Assembly: GCF_040149665.1 (NCBI RefSeq)
Contig: NZ_JBEFLP010000001.1
Location: forward strand, 1,240,001 to 1,304,000
Length of the DNA: 64,000 nucleotides
Direction: 5' to 3'
DNA from: Sulfitobacter sp. HNIBRBA3233
GTDB taxonomy: Bacteria > Pseudomonadota > Alphaproteobacteria > Rhodobacterales > Rhodobacteraceae
In this document: piece by piece, positions 46,495 to 55,549 of the stretch
Numbering within the stretch: position 1 is the first letter of the stretch
Layout: every line of letters starts with the position of its first letter
Translations under genes and position numbers: made by a program
The notes under the pieces: model-generated
Database searches by the model: none
Told to the model about the DNA's origin: nothing
What the model saw: only the letters and a program-made list of their open reading frames with translations

Positions 46495-47499
46495 ATGGCA
46501 CCCAGATCGGCGGCAGAACGATCCTTCAACGTGGTGGTTGTCGGACAGCACGGACGCCTGGCCTATGAGGCGCTGATATTCGTGGCGAGCCTGCGGGCGA
46601 TGTCCCCCGATTTCGAGGGCCGCATCCTGATCGCGGAACCGCAGGAGGGACCGCTGTGGCCCAAGGATCCGACCATTCGCGCAGAGGACGTGCGCGAGAC
46701 GCTGATCGCGCTCGGCGCCGAATTCGTCCCCTTCGAGGCGCGCCATTTTGGGGCGAAATACCCCTACGGCAACAAGATAGAAATGCTGCTGGCCCTGCCC
46801 GAGGGGGAGCCCTTCGTCTTTTTCGATACCGATACGCTGATTACCGGCGATCTCGCGGCGGTGCCCTTCGATTTCGACCGTCCCACCGCGTCGCTGCGGC
46901 GCGAAGGGACGTGGCCCGAGCCGCAGCTTTACGGACCCGGGTACACGGGCCTTTGGAAATCGCTCTACGACAAGTTCGGTCTCGATTTCGAAAGCTCGCT
47001 GGACCTGTCGCAGCCCGACGAATACTGGCGGCGGTATCTCTATTTCAACGCGGGCTTTTTCTTCTACCGCTGCCCCCGCGTCTTCGGGCAGCGGTTCCTG
47101 GAATACGCGCTTGCGATCCGCAACGCCCCGCCGGTCGAACTCTGCGCCCAGAGCTTTGATCCTTGGCTCGACCAGATCGCACTGCCGCTGGTCATCCACA
47201 GTCTGGGTGGCGGGCGCGATACCCTCCCCGAGGGTCTGATCGACGGGTCGGTCAGCTGCCACTACCGGATGCTGCCGCTGCTCTACGCCCGCGAGAGCGA
47301 CCGCACCGTCGAGGTTCTGGAAGCGGTCACAGCCCCCAACAAGTTCAAGAAGGTCCTCAAGGGCTACGACCCGATCAAGCGGATGATCTATCAGGGGCGC
47401 GGCCAGAAGGCGCGCGCGCTGTTCGACCGCGAGAACCTGCCGCGCAAGGAACAGGCGATCCGCAACCGCCTGAAGTCCAACGGTTATTGGATGCGCTAG
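46495..47499 (+). CDS. Putative GT-A-like glycosyltransferase
   Basis: A 334-residue protein. The ATG at 46495 is chosen because AGGAAGAG precedes it; ATG 46483 and GTG 46471 are in-frame alternatives. Features fitting a nucleotide-sugar transferase: an N-terminal strand (NVVVVGQHGRLAYEA), a DxD-like motif FVFFDTDTLITGDL near residue 120, an acceptor-side segment YFNAGFFFYRCPRVFG and a C-terminal basic tail. No signal peptide or membrane segment, so cytoplasmic. I cannot name the family or substrate. It is divergent from the repeat-protein gene. Confidence 0.7.
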   Translation: MAPRSAAERSFNVVVVGQHGRLAYEALIFVASLRAMSPDFEGRILIAEPQEGPLWPKDPTIRAEDVRETLIALGAEFVPFEARHFGAKYPYGNKIEMLLALPEGEPFVFFDTDTLITGDLAAVPFDFDRPTASLRREGTWPEPQLYGPGYTGLWKSLYDKFGLDFESSLDLSQPDEYWRRYLYFNAGFFFYRCPRVFGQRFLEYALAIRNAPPVELCAQSFDPWLDQIALPLVIHSLGGGRDTLPEGLIDGSVSCHYRMLPLLYARESDRTVEVLEAVTAPNKFKKVLKGYDPIKRMIYQGRGQKARALFDRENLPRKEQAIRNRLKSNGYWMR

Positions 47500-47604
47500 G
47501 CGCAACCGCCGGTCAAGGCGGCCCGCGCGCGCCCGATAATCGCCATTGAGGCATCCTTGCTTTCGACCTAACCTCCGCGGAAATCTGTTCTTGAGGAGGA
47601 TACA

Positions 47605-48897
47605 ATGACAGACGGCCCCACATACGGTTTCGACACCCTGCAAATTCACGCCGGCGCACGCCCCGATCCGGCCACCGGCGCACGGCAAACGCCGATCTAC
47701 CAGACCACGGCCTATGTCTTTCGCGACGCGGACCACGCGGCGGCGCTGTTCAACCTTCAGGAAGTCGGATTTATCTATTCGCGCCTGACCAACCCGACGG
47801 TCGCGGTGCTTCAGGAACGCATTGCCACGCTCGAGGGCGGCGTTGGCGCGGTCTGCTGTTCCTCCGGCCACGCGGCGCAGATCATGGCGCTTTTCCCGAT
47901 CATGGGACCGGGCAAGAATATCGTCGCCTCGACACGCCTCTACGGCGGCACGGTCACGCAGTTCAGCCACACGATCAAGCGCTTCGGCTGGGAATGCAAA
48001 TTCGTGGACTTCGATGATCTTGAAGCCGTCAAGAACGCGATCGACGAGAACACGCGCGCGGTGTTCGGCGAGGCGATTGCCAACCCCGGCGGCTATATCA
48101 TGGACGTGCGCGCCATCGCGGACATCGCCGATGCGGCAGAGATCCCGCTCATCATCGACAACACCACGGCGACCCCCTACCTCGTGCGGCCCATCGAACA
48201 CGGCGCGACGCTGGTCGTGCATTCGACGACAAAGTACCTGACGGGCAACGGCACCGTCACCGGTGGCTGCATCGTGGATTCGGGCAAATTCGACTGGTCC
48301 GCGAACGACAAGTTCCCGTCGCTCAGCCAGCCCGAGCCTGCCTATCACGGCCTGAAGTTCCACGAAACCTTCGGCCCGCTGGCCTATACGTTCCACGGCA
48401 TCGCGATCGGCCTGCGTGACCTTGGCATGACGATGAACCCGCAGGCGGCGCACTATACCCTCATGGGCACCGAAACCCTTTCGCTGCGCATGGATCGCCA
48501 CGTCGAGAACGCCGAGAAGATCGCCAAATGGCTCGAGGCGGATGACCGCATCGACTATGTGACCTACGCGGGTCTTGAATCCTCGCCCTATTTCGAGCGC
48601 GCCAAGAAGGTCTGCCCCAAAGGCGCGGGCGGGCTGTTCACCTTTGCGGTCAAGGGCGGCTACGACGCCTGCGTCAAGCTGGTGAATGCGCTTGAAGTGT
48701 TCAGCCACGTGGCGAACCTCGGCGATACGCGGTCGCTGATCATCCACTCCGCCTCGACCACCCACCGCCAGCTGACCGCCGAGCAGCAGGAAGCGGCAGG
48801 CGCAGGCCCGTCCGTTGTGCGTGTCTCGATCGGGACCGAGGATGCGGACGACCTTATCGCCGATCTGGATCAGGCGCTTTCCAAGGCCGTCGCCTGA
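47605..48897 (+). CDS. metY: O-acetylhomoserine sulfhydrylase MetY
   Basis: PLP enzyme making homocysteine (or cysteine) from O-acetylhomoserine and sulfide. The 430-residue product starts GFDTLQIHAGARPDPATGAR, typical of MetY, and has GVGAVCCSSGHAAQI, LIIDNTTATPYLVRPI and the PLP lysine in HSTTKYLTGNG (K210). The C-terminus DTRSLIIHSASTTHRQL and VRVSIGTEDADDLIADL is characteristic of the Cys/Met metabolism family. Strong ribosome site GAGGAGG before the ATG. No SAM riboswitch motif was recognised in the 105-base spacer. Confidence 0.95.
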   Translation: MTDGPTYGFDTLQIHAGARPDPATGARQTPIYQTTAYVFRDADHAAALFNLQEVGFIYSRLTNPTVAVLQERIATLEGGVGAVCCSSGHAAQIMALFPIMGPGKNIVASTRLYGGTVTQFSHTIKRFGWECKFVDFDDLEAVKNAIDENTRAVFGEAIANPGGYIMDVRAIADIADAAEIPLIIDNTTATPYLVRPIEHGATLVVHSTTKYLTGNGTVTGGCIVDSGKFDWSANDKFPSLSQPEPAYHGLKFHETFGPLAYTFHGIAIGLRDLGMTMNPQAAHYTLMGTETLSLRMDRHVENAEKIAKWLEADDRIDYVTYAGLESSPYFERAKKVCPKGAGGLFTFAVKGGYDACVKLVNALEVFSHVANLGDTRSLIIHSASTTHRQLTAEQQEAAGAGPSVVRVSIGTEDADDLIADLDQALSKAVA

Positions 48898-49022
48898 CCC
48901 CTCGGGCCCCCGATCTGCGGCAGACCGCTGATCCGTGCCTCGCGTCTTTTCACGCGGGGCACGGTGCACTATCCTGAGTGCACGAAGTTGTTGGTTAACC
49001 GCACCCGTGATAAAGGCATGGC

Positions 49023-51764
49023 ATGAAGCCTAATTTTGCTCTTTCCCTGTCGTTCGAAGGCATCCAGCTGCTGCACCGCGCCGCAGGCGGCTGGAGGGAG
49101 GTTGGCGAGGTCAGCGTCTCTTCGGACGATCTCGCGGCAGAGCTGGCCGTTCTGCGCAAGACCGCCGTCAGCCTCGAACCCGGCGGTCTTCGGTCGAAGC
49201 TCGTGATCCCCGCGAGCCAGATCAAATACCTGACCATCGAAACGCCCGGCCTGTCCACGCAGGCACGGCGCAAGGAAGCCGCGAAAGCGCTCGAAAACGC
49301 CACCCCCTACGAGGTCGAAGATCTGGCGTTCGACATCTCGCAGGACGGGCCGCTGACCCATGTCGCGGCTGTTGCCCGCGAAACCCTTTCGGAGGCGGAA
49401 GGGTTCGCGCAGGAACACCGTTTCCACCCGGTCAGCTTTGTGGGCATGCCCGAAGACGCACCCTATCTGGGCGAGCCGTTTTTCGGCAGGACGAAAGCAG
49501 CGGACGATCTGCTGGAAGACGGCGAAGAGGTGGAACCGGACGGTATAGCCGTCGTTGTGGTCGGCAAGATCGACCCCGCCGCGCTGACAGCTGCGGCCTC
49601 GACGGAAACCGGCGCAGAAGCCCCGGACAACGATCCAACGGTCGCGGGTCAGGATCCCTCCGACAACGCGCACGAAGCCGAGACAGAAAAACCGGACGAG
49701 GCCCCCGCACAAACAGCCGCGACACCGCCCTCGCCCGCCGAAGACGCGCCTGAAGCCGCACCTTCGGGCAAAGCGGCGGATCAAAAACCGTCTTCAGATG
49801 CGGATACCGTGCCGGACGAACCGCCCCTGCCCGCCTTCGCCGACCGCAGCCTGACGGCGCAGGAACTGGCCGATGATCCGTTGGAGGACGCACCGAAGGT
49901 CGCGCCCCGCCCCGATACCGCGCCCAAAGCATCGCCAGCGCAGCCTTCCGCGCGCTCCGACAAGGCCGCTGCGGCTCCGGTCGCGGCGCTTCAGCCGCAG
50001 TCGAAGGGGGATGCGCCCCTCGCGCCGGCCCCGAAGAAACCCACACTTTCTGCCGCGCGCGCCGTTTCTGCGCCGGCGGCGGCACCCGCCGTGGGCTTTG
50101 CGAGCCGCCGCGCACCACAGCCCGCGACGCGCACGGGCAAAGCAGCGGCACCGCGGATCACACCGCAGCCCGACAGCAGCTCCCTGACGCAAACGCCGCC
50201 CCCCGACGAAGAGCCGGTCGCCGCGCCCGCAAACAAGAAAGGCGGCTTTCTGAGCCGTCGCAAGCCCCGCAAGGGGGCCGCCGCACCGGTCCCTGCCCCC
50301 GCGAACAGGCTGCCCGCAGCCAGCAGCGAGGAGGAGCGGATGACCGTCTTCGGTGCGCGCGCTGCGGACATCGGCGGCAAACCGCGTTTCCTTGGCCTGA
50401 TCATGACCGTGATCCTGCTGGTCTTCCTCGCCGGTGTCGCGGCCTGGGCGGCGGTGTTCCTCGATGACGGGATCGCAAGCCTCTTCGGCGGCGACCGCGA
50501 CCGTGCGGTGGCCTCCGCCCCCGAGAACCAGATCACCCCCGAGGTGATCCGCGTCCCGGATGACAACCAGGATACGACCACCCCCACCGCCGAGGGCACG
50601 CAGGTTGCAGCACTCGATCCCGTTCTCTCCGCCTCCGAGACCGCGACAGTCGATGCCGCCCTTGCTCCGCGCGCCGAACCGGAGCTGCCGGTCATCAGCG
50701 AACAGGAAGCCGCGGCGCGATACGCCGTCAGCGGCATCTGGCCCCTTGCGCCGCGTGATGTTCCGGGCCGGCCCGAGCTGGACCAGCGTCCGGTTTTCCA
50801 GATCGGGATCGACGGCAGCAGCGGCGCGACAGACGCGATCGCACTGCAAAACCCCGAAGCATTCGATACGGACCTGACGCTGGCCTCGATCCCCTCACCG
50901 CCGCCCTTCGGGCAAAGCGCGCGGATCGGCGATGACGGGTTGATCGTGCCCACCGACAGCGGCGTTGTGGCACCGGGAGGCTATACGCTCGTCGCCGCCA
51001 GCCCACCGGTCAAGCCACCGCTGCCGCCGACACGCTTCGCTGAGGACCCGGAAGAGGACGCAACCGCCGCCGAAGATACGCCCGCGCCGCTGCTGGCCGC
51101 GTTCCGGCCCACGCAGCGGCCCACCGGGCTGGCAGAGACAACCGAACGCGCCCAGCTGGGTGGTGTGACATTCTCGGAACTTGCCGCTTTCCGCCCGTCG
51201 CTGCGCCCCCGGTCGCTGCAGGAACGCGCGGATGAAGAGCGCGAGCAGGCGAAGGCCGACGAAGAGGCGCGCGCACGCGCCGCGGCAGAAGCGGCAACAG
51301 CGGCAGCGGCTGCCGCGCTTGCCCTGCCGCCCGCCGCAGAAGCCCCCGCCATCGAAAACGCCACCCGTTTTGCCACGACCCAGTCCCGGCGGCCCGACAC
51401 ACGGCCACGCAATTTCGACCGGATCGTGGCCAAGGCCCAGCGCGCCCAACCGCCACGCGAGACCCAAGTGGCAACTGCCGCCGCCGTGGCACCGCGCGCT
51501 GTCGCCCCCAAGATCCCGTCGAAAGCATCCGTGTCCAAAGCGGCAACCGTCAAGAACGCGATCAACCTGCGCCAGGTGAACCTGATCGGAGTCTACGGAA
51601 AACCGTCGAGCCGCCGGGCCTTGGTGCGTCTGTCCAACGGCCGCTACAAGAAGGTGCGCGTTGGCGACGCGATCGACGGCGGGCGCGTCTCGGCAATCGG
51701 GAACGACGAATTGCGCTATACCAAGCGGGGCCGCAACGTCGTGCTGAAAATGCCGAAAGGCTGA
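49023..51764 (+). CDS. Membrane protein with GspL/PilM-like N-terminus and GspC/PilP-like C-terminus
   Basis: A 913-residue protein. N-terminal region (about 1-160) resembles the actin-like cytoplasmic part of GspL/PilM: SLSFEGIQLLHRAAGGWREV, KLVIPASQIKYLTIETPG and EAAKALENATPYEVEDLAFD. A Pro/Ala/Glu-rich disordered stretch (about 165-445) leads to one membrane helix (about 456-480), then a second low-complexity periplasmic stretch. The C-terminus (about 843-913, NLIGVYGKPSSRRALVRL, YKKVRVGDAIDGG, VSAIG) resembles the homology region of GspC/PilP. No other type II secretion or pilus genes are nearby. Domain similarities are by eye; function unknown. Confidence 0.75.
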   Translation: MKPNFALSLSFEGIQLLHRAAGGWREVGEVSVSSDDLAAELAVLRKTAVSLEPGGLRSKLVIPASQIKYLTIETPGLSTQARRKEAAKALENATPYEVEDLAFDISQDGPLTHVAAVARETLSEAEGFAQEHRFHPVSFVGMPEDAPYLGEPFFGRTKAADDLLEDGEEVEPDGIAVVVVGKIDPAALTAAASTETGAEAPDNDPTVAGQDPSDNAHEAETEKPDEAPAQTAATPPSPAEDAPEAAPSGKAADQKPSSDADTVPDEPPLPAFADRSLTAQELADDPLEDAPKVAPRPDTAPKASPAQPSARSDKAAAAPVAALQPQSKGDAPLAPAPKKPTLSAARAVSAPAAAPAVGFASRRAPQPATRTGKAAAPRITPQPDSSSLTQTPPPDEEPVAAPANKKGGFLSRRKPRKGAAAPVPAPANRLPAASSEEERMTVFGARAADIGGKPRFLGLIMTVILLVFLAGVAAWAAVFLDDGIASLFGGDRDRAVASAPENQITPEVIRVPDDNQDTTTPTAEGTQVAALDPVLSASETATVDAALAPRAEPELPVISEQEAAARYAVSGIWPLAPRDVPGRPELDQRPVFQIGIDGSSGATDAIALQNPEAFDTDLTLASIPSPPPFGQSARIGDDGLIVPTDSGVVAPGGYTLVAASPPVKPPLPPTRFAEDPEEDATAAEDTPAPLLAAFRPTQRPTGLAETTERAQLGGVTFSELAAFRPSLRPRSLQERADEEREQAKADEEARARAAAEAATAAAAAALALPPAAEAPAIENATRFATTQSRRPDTRPRNFDRIVAKAQRAQPPRETQVATAAAVAPRAVAPKIPSKASVSKAATVKNAINLRQVNLIGVYGKPSSRRALVRLSNGRYKKVRVGDAIDGGRVSAIGNDELRYTKRGRNVVLKMPKG

Positions 51765-51805
51765 TACCGCCTTCCGGCCCCAACTCCTGACATCATCGGG
51801 CAAAG

Positions 51806-51842
51806 AAAAACGCGGGGCGCGCGCTCCTTTGCACCCCGCGTT
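51806..51842 (-). terminator. Intrinsic terminator of hppD
   Basis: AACGCGGGG/CCCCGCGTT nine-base stem with a 16-base loop and a minus-strand tail of T residues (51806-51810). Lies 38 bases past the hppD stop. Confidence 0.8.
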
Positions 51843-51880
51843 CCGGTATTGTGACGTGACGCGACCGCCGCAGCGCCGGA

Positions 51881-52975
51881 TTACTCCGTCGCCAGTTCGC
51901 CGCTGTCGATCTGCTCTTGCTCGATACTCTCGAACAGTGCCTTGAAATTGCCTTCGCCAAAGCCGTCATCGCCTTTGCGTTCGATGAATTCAAAGAAGAT
52001 CGGACCGATCACGGTCTTCGAGAAAATCTGCAGCAGGATCTTCGTTTCTGCGCCGTCCACCACGCCTTCTCCGTCGATCAGGATGCCGTGTTTGCGCATC
52101 CGGTCCAGCGGTTCCTGATGGCCCGTGACGCGGTCCTTGCTGAGCTCGTAATAGGTGTCAGGTGGCGCAGGCATGAACCGCAGCCCCCGCTCCGCAATCG
52201 CATCTGTCGCGTCGTAGATGTCGCGCGCGCCCACGGCGATATGCTGGATACCCTCGCCGTTGTATTTCTTGAGATAGGCAACGATCTGCCCCGTCTCGCC
52301 CCGGTCTTCGTTGATCGGGATGCGGATACGGCCGCAGGGCGATGTCAGCGCGCGGCTGAACAGGCCGGTAAACTTGCCCTCGATATCGAAGAAGCGGATT
52401 TCACGGAAGTTGAACAGATCACCGTAGAATTTGAACCACTTATCCATGTTCCCCTTGAACACATTGTGCGTCAGGTGGTCGAGGTAGTAGAACCCCACGC
52501 CCTCGGGCTTTGACGTGGCGATCCAGTCATATTCCCAGTTGTAGGGGGATGTGTCGTAATACTGGTCCACGAAATACAGAAGCGACCCGCCGATCCCCTT
52601 GATCGCGGGCACGTCCAGAACCTTGCCGCCGCCCTTGTATTCCTCGGCCCCGTTGGCGACCGCATGGGCCAGCGCCTTTTGCGCATCCACGACGCGCCAG
52701 CCCATGGAGGGGGCGCAGGGGCCATGCTCTGCCACAAAACCGGCGGCAAAGCTGTCGGGGTCGTGGGTCAGTGCGTAGGTGATATCGCCCTGCTGCCACA
52801 ATTCGATGCCCTTGGTCTTGTGGTTCGCGACATGGGTGTAACCCATCTTGCGGAACACCTCGCGCAGCTCTTCGGGGTTGGGAGAGGCGAATTCGACGAA
52901 TTCAAAGCCATCGGTTCCGGCGGGGTTCTCTGCCGTGATCTTGGATTTCGGCGCGTCGTGGGGGAAAGGGCCCAT
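51881..52975 (-). CDS. hppD: 4-hydroxyphenylpyruvate dioxygenase
   Basis: Fe(II) dioxygenase converting 4-hydroxyphenylpyruvate to homogentisate in tyrosine catabolism. The ATG at 52973-52975 is chosen because AGGAGATTCAGAC directly precedes it. The 364-residue product has two vicinal-oxygen-chelate halves: GFEFVEFASPNPEELREVF; metal-ligand histidines in YYLDHLTHNV and GIQHIAVGARDI; and the ligand glutamate in FFEFIERKGDDGFGEGNF, with the typical C-terminal helix. It is divergent from an Lrp-family gene, presumably its regulator. Confidence 0.96.
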   Translation of the reverse strand: MGPFPHDAPKSKITAENPAGTDGFEFVEFASPNPEELREVFRKMGYTHVANHKTKGIELWQQGDITYALTHDPDSFAAGFVAEHGPCAPSMGWRVVDAQKALAHAVANGAEEYKGGGKVLDVPAIKGIGGSLLYFVDQYYDTSPYNWEYDWIATSKPEGVGFYYLDHLTHNVFKGNMDKWFKFYGDLFNFREIRFFDIEGKFTGLFSRALTSPCGRIRIPINEDRGETGQIVAYLKKYNGEGIQHIAVGARDIYDATDAIAERGLRFMPAPPDTYYELSKDRVTGHQEPLDRMRKHGILIDGEGVVDGAETKILLQIFSKTVIGPIFFEFIERKGDDGFGEGNFKALFESIEQEQIDSGELATE

Positions 52976-53034
52976 GTCTGAATCTCCTGTCGGTGTTGAT
53001 TTGGCAGGCAGGTTACCACTCATCCGCCGCTATT

Positions 53035-53114
53035 TTTGCGCAATTTCGGACGTTGGACTGGTGATCTTCGCGCAGTTTGCGCATAGTATCCGTCAGAAAC
53101 GTGGATTTCGCGCA
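53035..53114. promoter_or_regulatory. Candidate Lrp operator repeats between hppD and the Lrp gene
   Basis: TTTGCGCA at 53035-53042 (within palindrome TTGCGCAA), again at 53076-53083, and variant TTTCGCGCA ending at 53114. Start spacings of 41 and about 30 bases are near whole helical turns, as expected for Lrp wrapping. Inferred only. Confidence 0.4.
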
Positions 53115-53115
53115 T

Positions 53116-53571
53116 ATGCTTGATGATATGGACAAGCGGCTTCTCGCCGCCCTTCAGCAGGACGCTCACCTGACCTCGCAAGAGCTGGGCGAACGTCTGA
53201 ACCTGTCGCCCTCGCAGGCGGGGCGCAGGCGGCAGCGGCTGGAAAGCTCGGGCGTCATCGAAAGCTATACCGCGCGGGTCGATGCGCGGCGGCTCGGGCT
53301 TGCGGTGCAGGGGTTCGTACAGGTTCACCTGTCGATCCACGGTCCCGAACACGCGCACAGCTTTGGGCGGCTTATCGCCGCGCGAAACGAAATTGTGAGC
53401 GCGTGGACCATGACCGGGGATGCGGATTACCTGTTGCGCGTCTACTGTGAAGACCTACCTGCACTCAACAGATTGATTCACGAGGTGCTCTTGCCACATC
53501 CAGCGGTCTCGCGCGTACAAAGCCAGATCGTGATGGACCAGCTGAAACGCGACGGCCCGCTACCAACCTGA
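53116..53571 (+). CDS. Lrp/AsnC family transcriptional regulator
   Basis: A 151-residue regulator starting at the ATG of MLDDMDKRLLAALQQD; an upstream TTG in frame is possible but begins within the operator-like repeats. N-terminal winged helix-turn-helix (TSQELGERLNLSPSQAGRRR) and C-terminal RAM domain (VSAWTMTGDADYLLRVYCED, VSRVQSQIVMDQLK). Divergent from hppD with a 140-base shared spacer, so it probably controls tyrosine or phenylalanine catabolism in response to an aromatic amino acid. Confidence 0.92.
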   Translation: MLDDMDKRLLAALQQDAHLTSQELGERLNLSPSQAGRRRQRLESSGVIESYTARVDARRLGLAVQGFVQVHLSIHGPEHAHSFGRLIAARNEIVSAWTMTGDADYLLRVYCEDLPALNRLIHEVLLPHPAVSRVQSQIVMDQLKRDGPLPT

Positions 53572-53603
53572 ACGCCGGTGTGGCGTGACCAAAAGGATAC
53601 GAC

Positions 53604-55526
53604 ATGGAAGGTTTCCTGTTCCAAGCCTCGATCTACCTCGCCGCCGCGGTGCTGGCGGTGCCCATTGCCGCGCGGCTGGGGCTGGGATCGGTGCTGGGGT
53701 ATCTGGCCGCAGGCATCATCATCGGCCCGGCCCTGGGGCTGGTCGGATCCGAGACAAAGGATCTGCAGCATTTCGCCGAATTCGGCGTGGTGATGATGCT
53801 GTTCCTGATCGGCCTCGAACTCGAGCCGAAGGCGCTCTGGGACATGCGACACAAGCTTCTGGGCCTGGGCGGGCTGCAGGTTGTCGTCAGCTCGCTTGCC
53901 CTGATGGGGATCGCGATGGCCTACGACCAGCCGTGGGGCGTGTCGCTTGCCATCGGTCTGTCGTTGTCGCTGTCCTCTACCGCGATCGTGCTGCAAACCC
54001 TGTCCGAAAAAGGGCTGATGCAGACCGCTGGCGGACGGTCGGTGTTTTCCGTGCTGCTCACGCAGGACATCGCAGTCATTCCCATTCTTGCCTTTCTGCC
54101 CCTGCTCGCGGTCACGCTGCCGACTGTCGTCGGCCCAGACGGGTCGATCCTGCGCGAGGGCGCGGCACAGGGCGCCGGCGGCGGCGGCCACGAGGCGGCA
54201 GGCGCGCACAGCCCCGAAGCCGCCGTCGCAGCCGTGCGCCTGATCGAGAGCCTTCCGGCATGGGGCGTGACGCTGGTCACCATCGGCGCAGTCGTGGGCA
54301 TCGTGGTTGTCGGGGTATTCTTCACCCGGCCGGTGTTCCGTTTCATCCACGCCGCAAAGCTGCGCGAGATGTATACCGCTCTGGCGCTGCTGATCGTCGT
54401 GGGTATCTCTGCCCTGATGACGATCGTGGGCCTGTCACCGGCGCTCGGCGCATTTCTGGCCGGTGTGGTGCTGGCCAGTTCCGAATTCCGGCACGAGTTG
54501 GAAACCGACCTTGAGCCGTTCAAGGGGCTGCTCCTCGGGCTGTTTTTCATCACCGTCGGCGCGGGGATCAATTTCGAGCTTCTGGCGGCGGATTTCGCCA
54601 TTATCATGGGGATGGCACTGCTGGTCATCATCGTGAAGGGGCTGATCCTCTTCGGGCTGGGATGGCTGTTCAAACTCAAGGGCCGCGACCGCTGGCTTTT
54701 CGCGCTGGGTCTCGCACAGGCGGGGGAGTTCGGCTTCGTGCTGGTCAGCTTCTCTGTCACCACGGGTGTCATGCCCAATCCGGTGGCGGAAACCCTGCTG
54801 CTGGTGATTGCCCTGTCGATGCTGATCACGCCGCTTCTGTTCATTCTCTACGACTTCATCTCGCGCCGCTCGGCCGAGGCGCATGTGCGCCCTCCCGACG
54901 ACGAGATCGACGAATCCGGCCCCGTGATCATCGCGGGCGTGGGCCGCTTCGGCCAGATCGTGAACCGTCTGGTGCAGGCGTCGGGCTTTGAAACCGTGGT
55001 TCTGGACAACAACCCCAAGACGATCTCGGTCATGCGCCGCTTCGGCTTCAAGGCGTTTCTCGGAGATCCGACCCGCGCCGACATCCTGCGCAAGGCCGGT
55101 CTGGCCGAGGCAAAAGTGCTGGTGGTCGCTCTCGACAATCAACAATCCGCGCGCGCGCTGGTGCAATACGCCCGCGCCCAGCGGCCCGATCTGCATATCG
55201 TGGCAAGGGCGCACGACCGCACGGATGTCTACCACCTGTTCCGCGCCGGTGCGAACGACATCGTCCGCGAGATGTTCGACAGCTCGCTGCGCGCGGGCCG
55301 CTACGTTCTGGAAAACCTCGGCCTGTCGGAATACGAGGCCGCAGAGGCGCAGCGGATCTTCTACCAGCACGACCGGATGTCGATCCGCGAACTGGCCGAG
55401 CTGTGGCGCCCGGATGTCGATCCGGTAAACAACAAAGCCTACGTTGCCCGCGCCAAGGCGCTGGAAAAGGATCTGGAAACAGCTTTCCTGAACCGCACGG
55501 ACGAGGACGACAAGAAAAGCGCCTGA
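53604..55526 (+). CDS. CPA2 monovalent cation:proton antiporter (KefB/KefC-like)
   Basis: A 640-residue inner-membrane antiporter. Residues 1 to about 415 form about 12 membrane helices with family motifs (GYLAAGIIIGPALGLV, FLIGLELEPKALW, GAFLAGVVLASSEFRHELE and LFFITVGAGINFELL). A loop rich in Gly and His (about 190-205) interrupts the helices. A C-terminal RCK/TrkA-N domain from about residue 440 has a Rossmann motif (IIAGVGRFGQIVNRL). This layout is that of glutathione-gated K+ efflux systems (KefB/C), but no KefF/G ancillary gene is adjacent, so gating is unknown. Confidence 0.92.
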   Translation: MEGFLFQASIYLAAAVLAVPIAARLGLGSVLGYLAAGIIIGPALGLVGSETKDLQHFAEFGVVMMLFLIGLELEPKALWDMRHKLLGLGGLQVVVSSLALMGIAMAYDQPWGVSLAIGLSLSLSSTAIVLQTLSEKGLMQTAGGRSVFSVLLTQDIAVIPILAFLPLLAVTLPTVVGPDGSILREGAAQGAGGGGHEAAGAHSPEAAVAAVRLIESLPAWGVTLVTIGAVVGIVVVGVFFTRPVFRFIHAAKLREMYTALALLIVVGISALMTIVGLSPALGAFLAGVVLASSEFRHELETDLEPFKGLLLGLFFITVGAGINFELLAADFAIIMGMALLVIIVKGLILFGLGWLFKLKGRDRWLFALGLAQAGEFGFVLVSFSVTTGVMPNPVAETLLLVIALSMLITPLLFILYDFISRRSAEAHVRPPDDEIDESGPVIIAGVGRFGQIVNRLVQASGFETVVLDNNPKTISVMRRFGFKAFLGDPTRADILRKAGLAEAKVLVVALDNQQSARALVQYARAQRPDLHIVARAHDRTDVYHLFRAGANDIVREMFDSSLRAGRYVLENLGLSEYEAAEAQRIFYQHDRMSIRELAELWRPDVDPVNNKAYVARAKALEKDLETAFLNRTDEDDKKSA

Positions 55527-55549
55527 CGCGCGCTTTCCCCACGAACCCT

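Noticed and set aside
47500-47604. SAM riboswitch before metY
   Set aside because: No SAM-I, SAM-II or SAM/SAH aptamer pattern could be recognised in the 105-base spacer.
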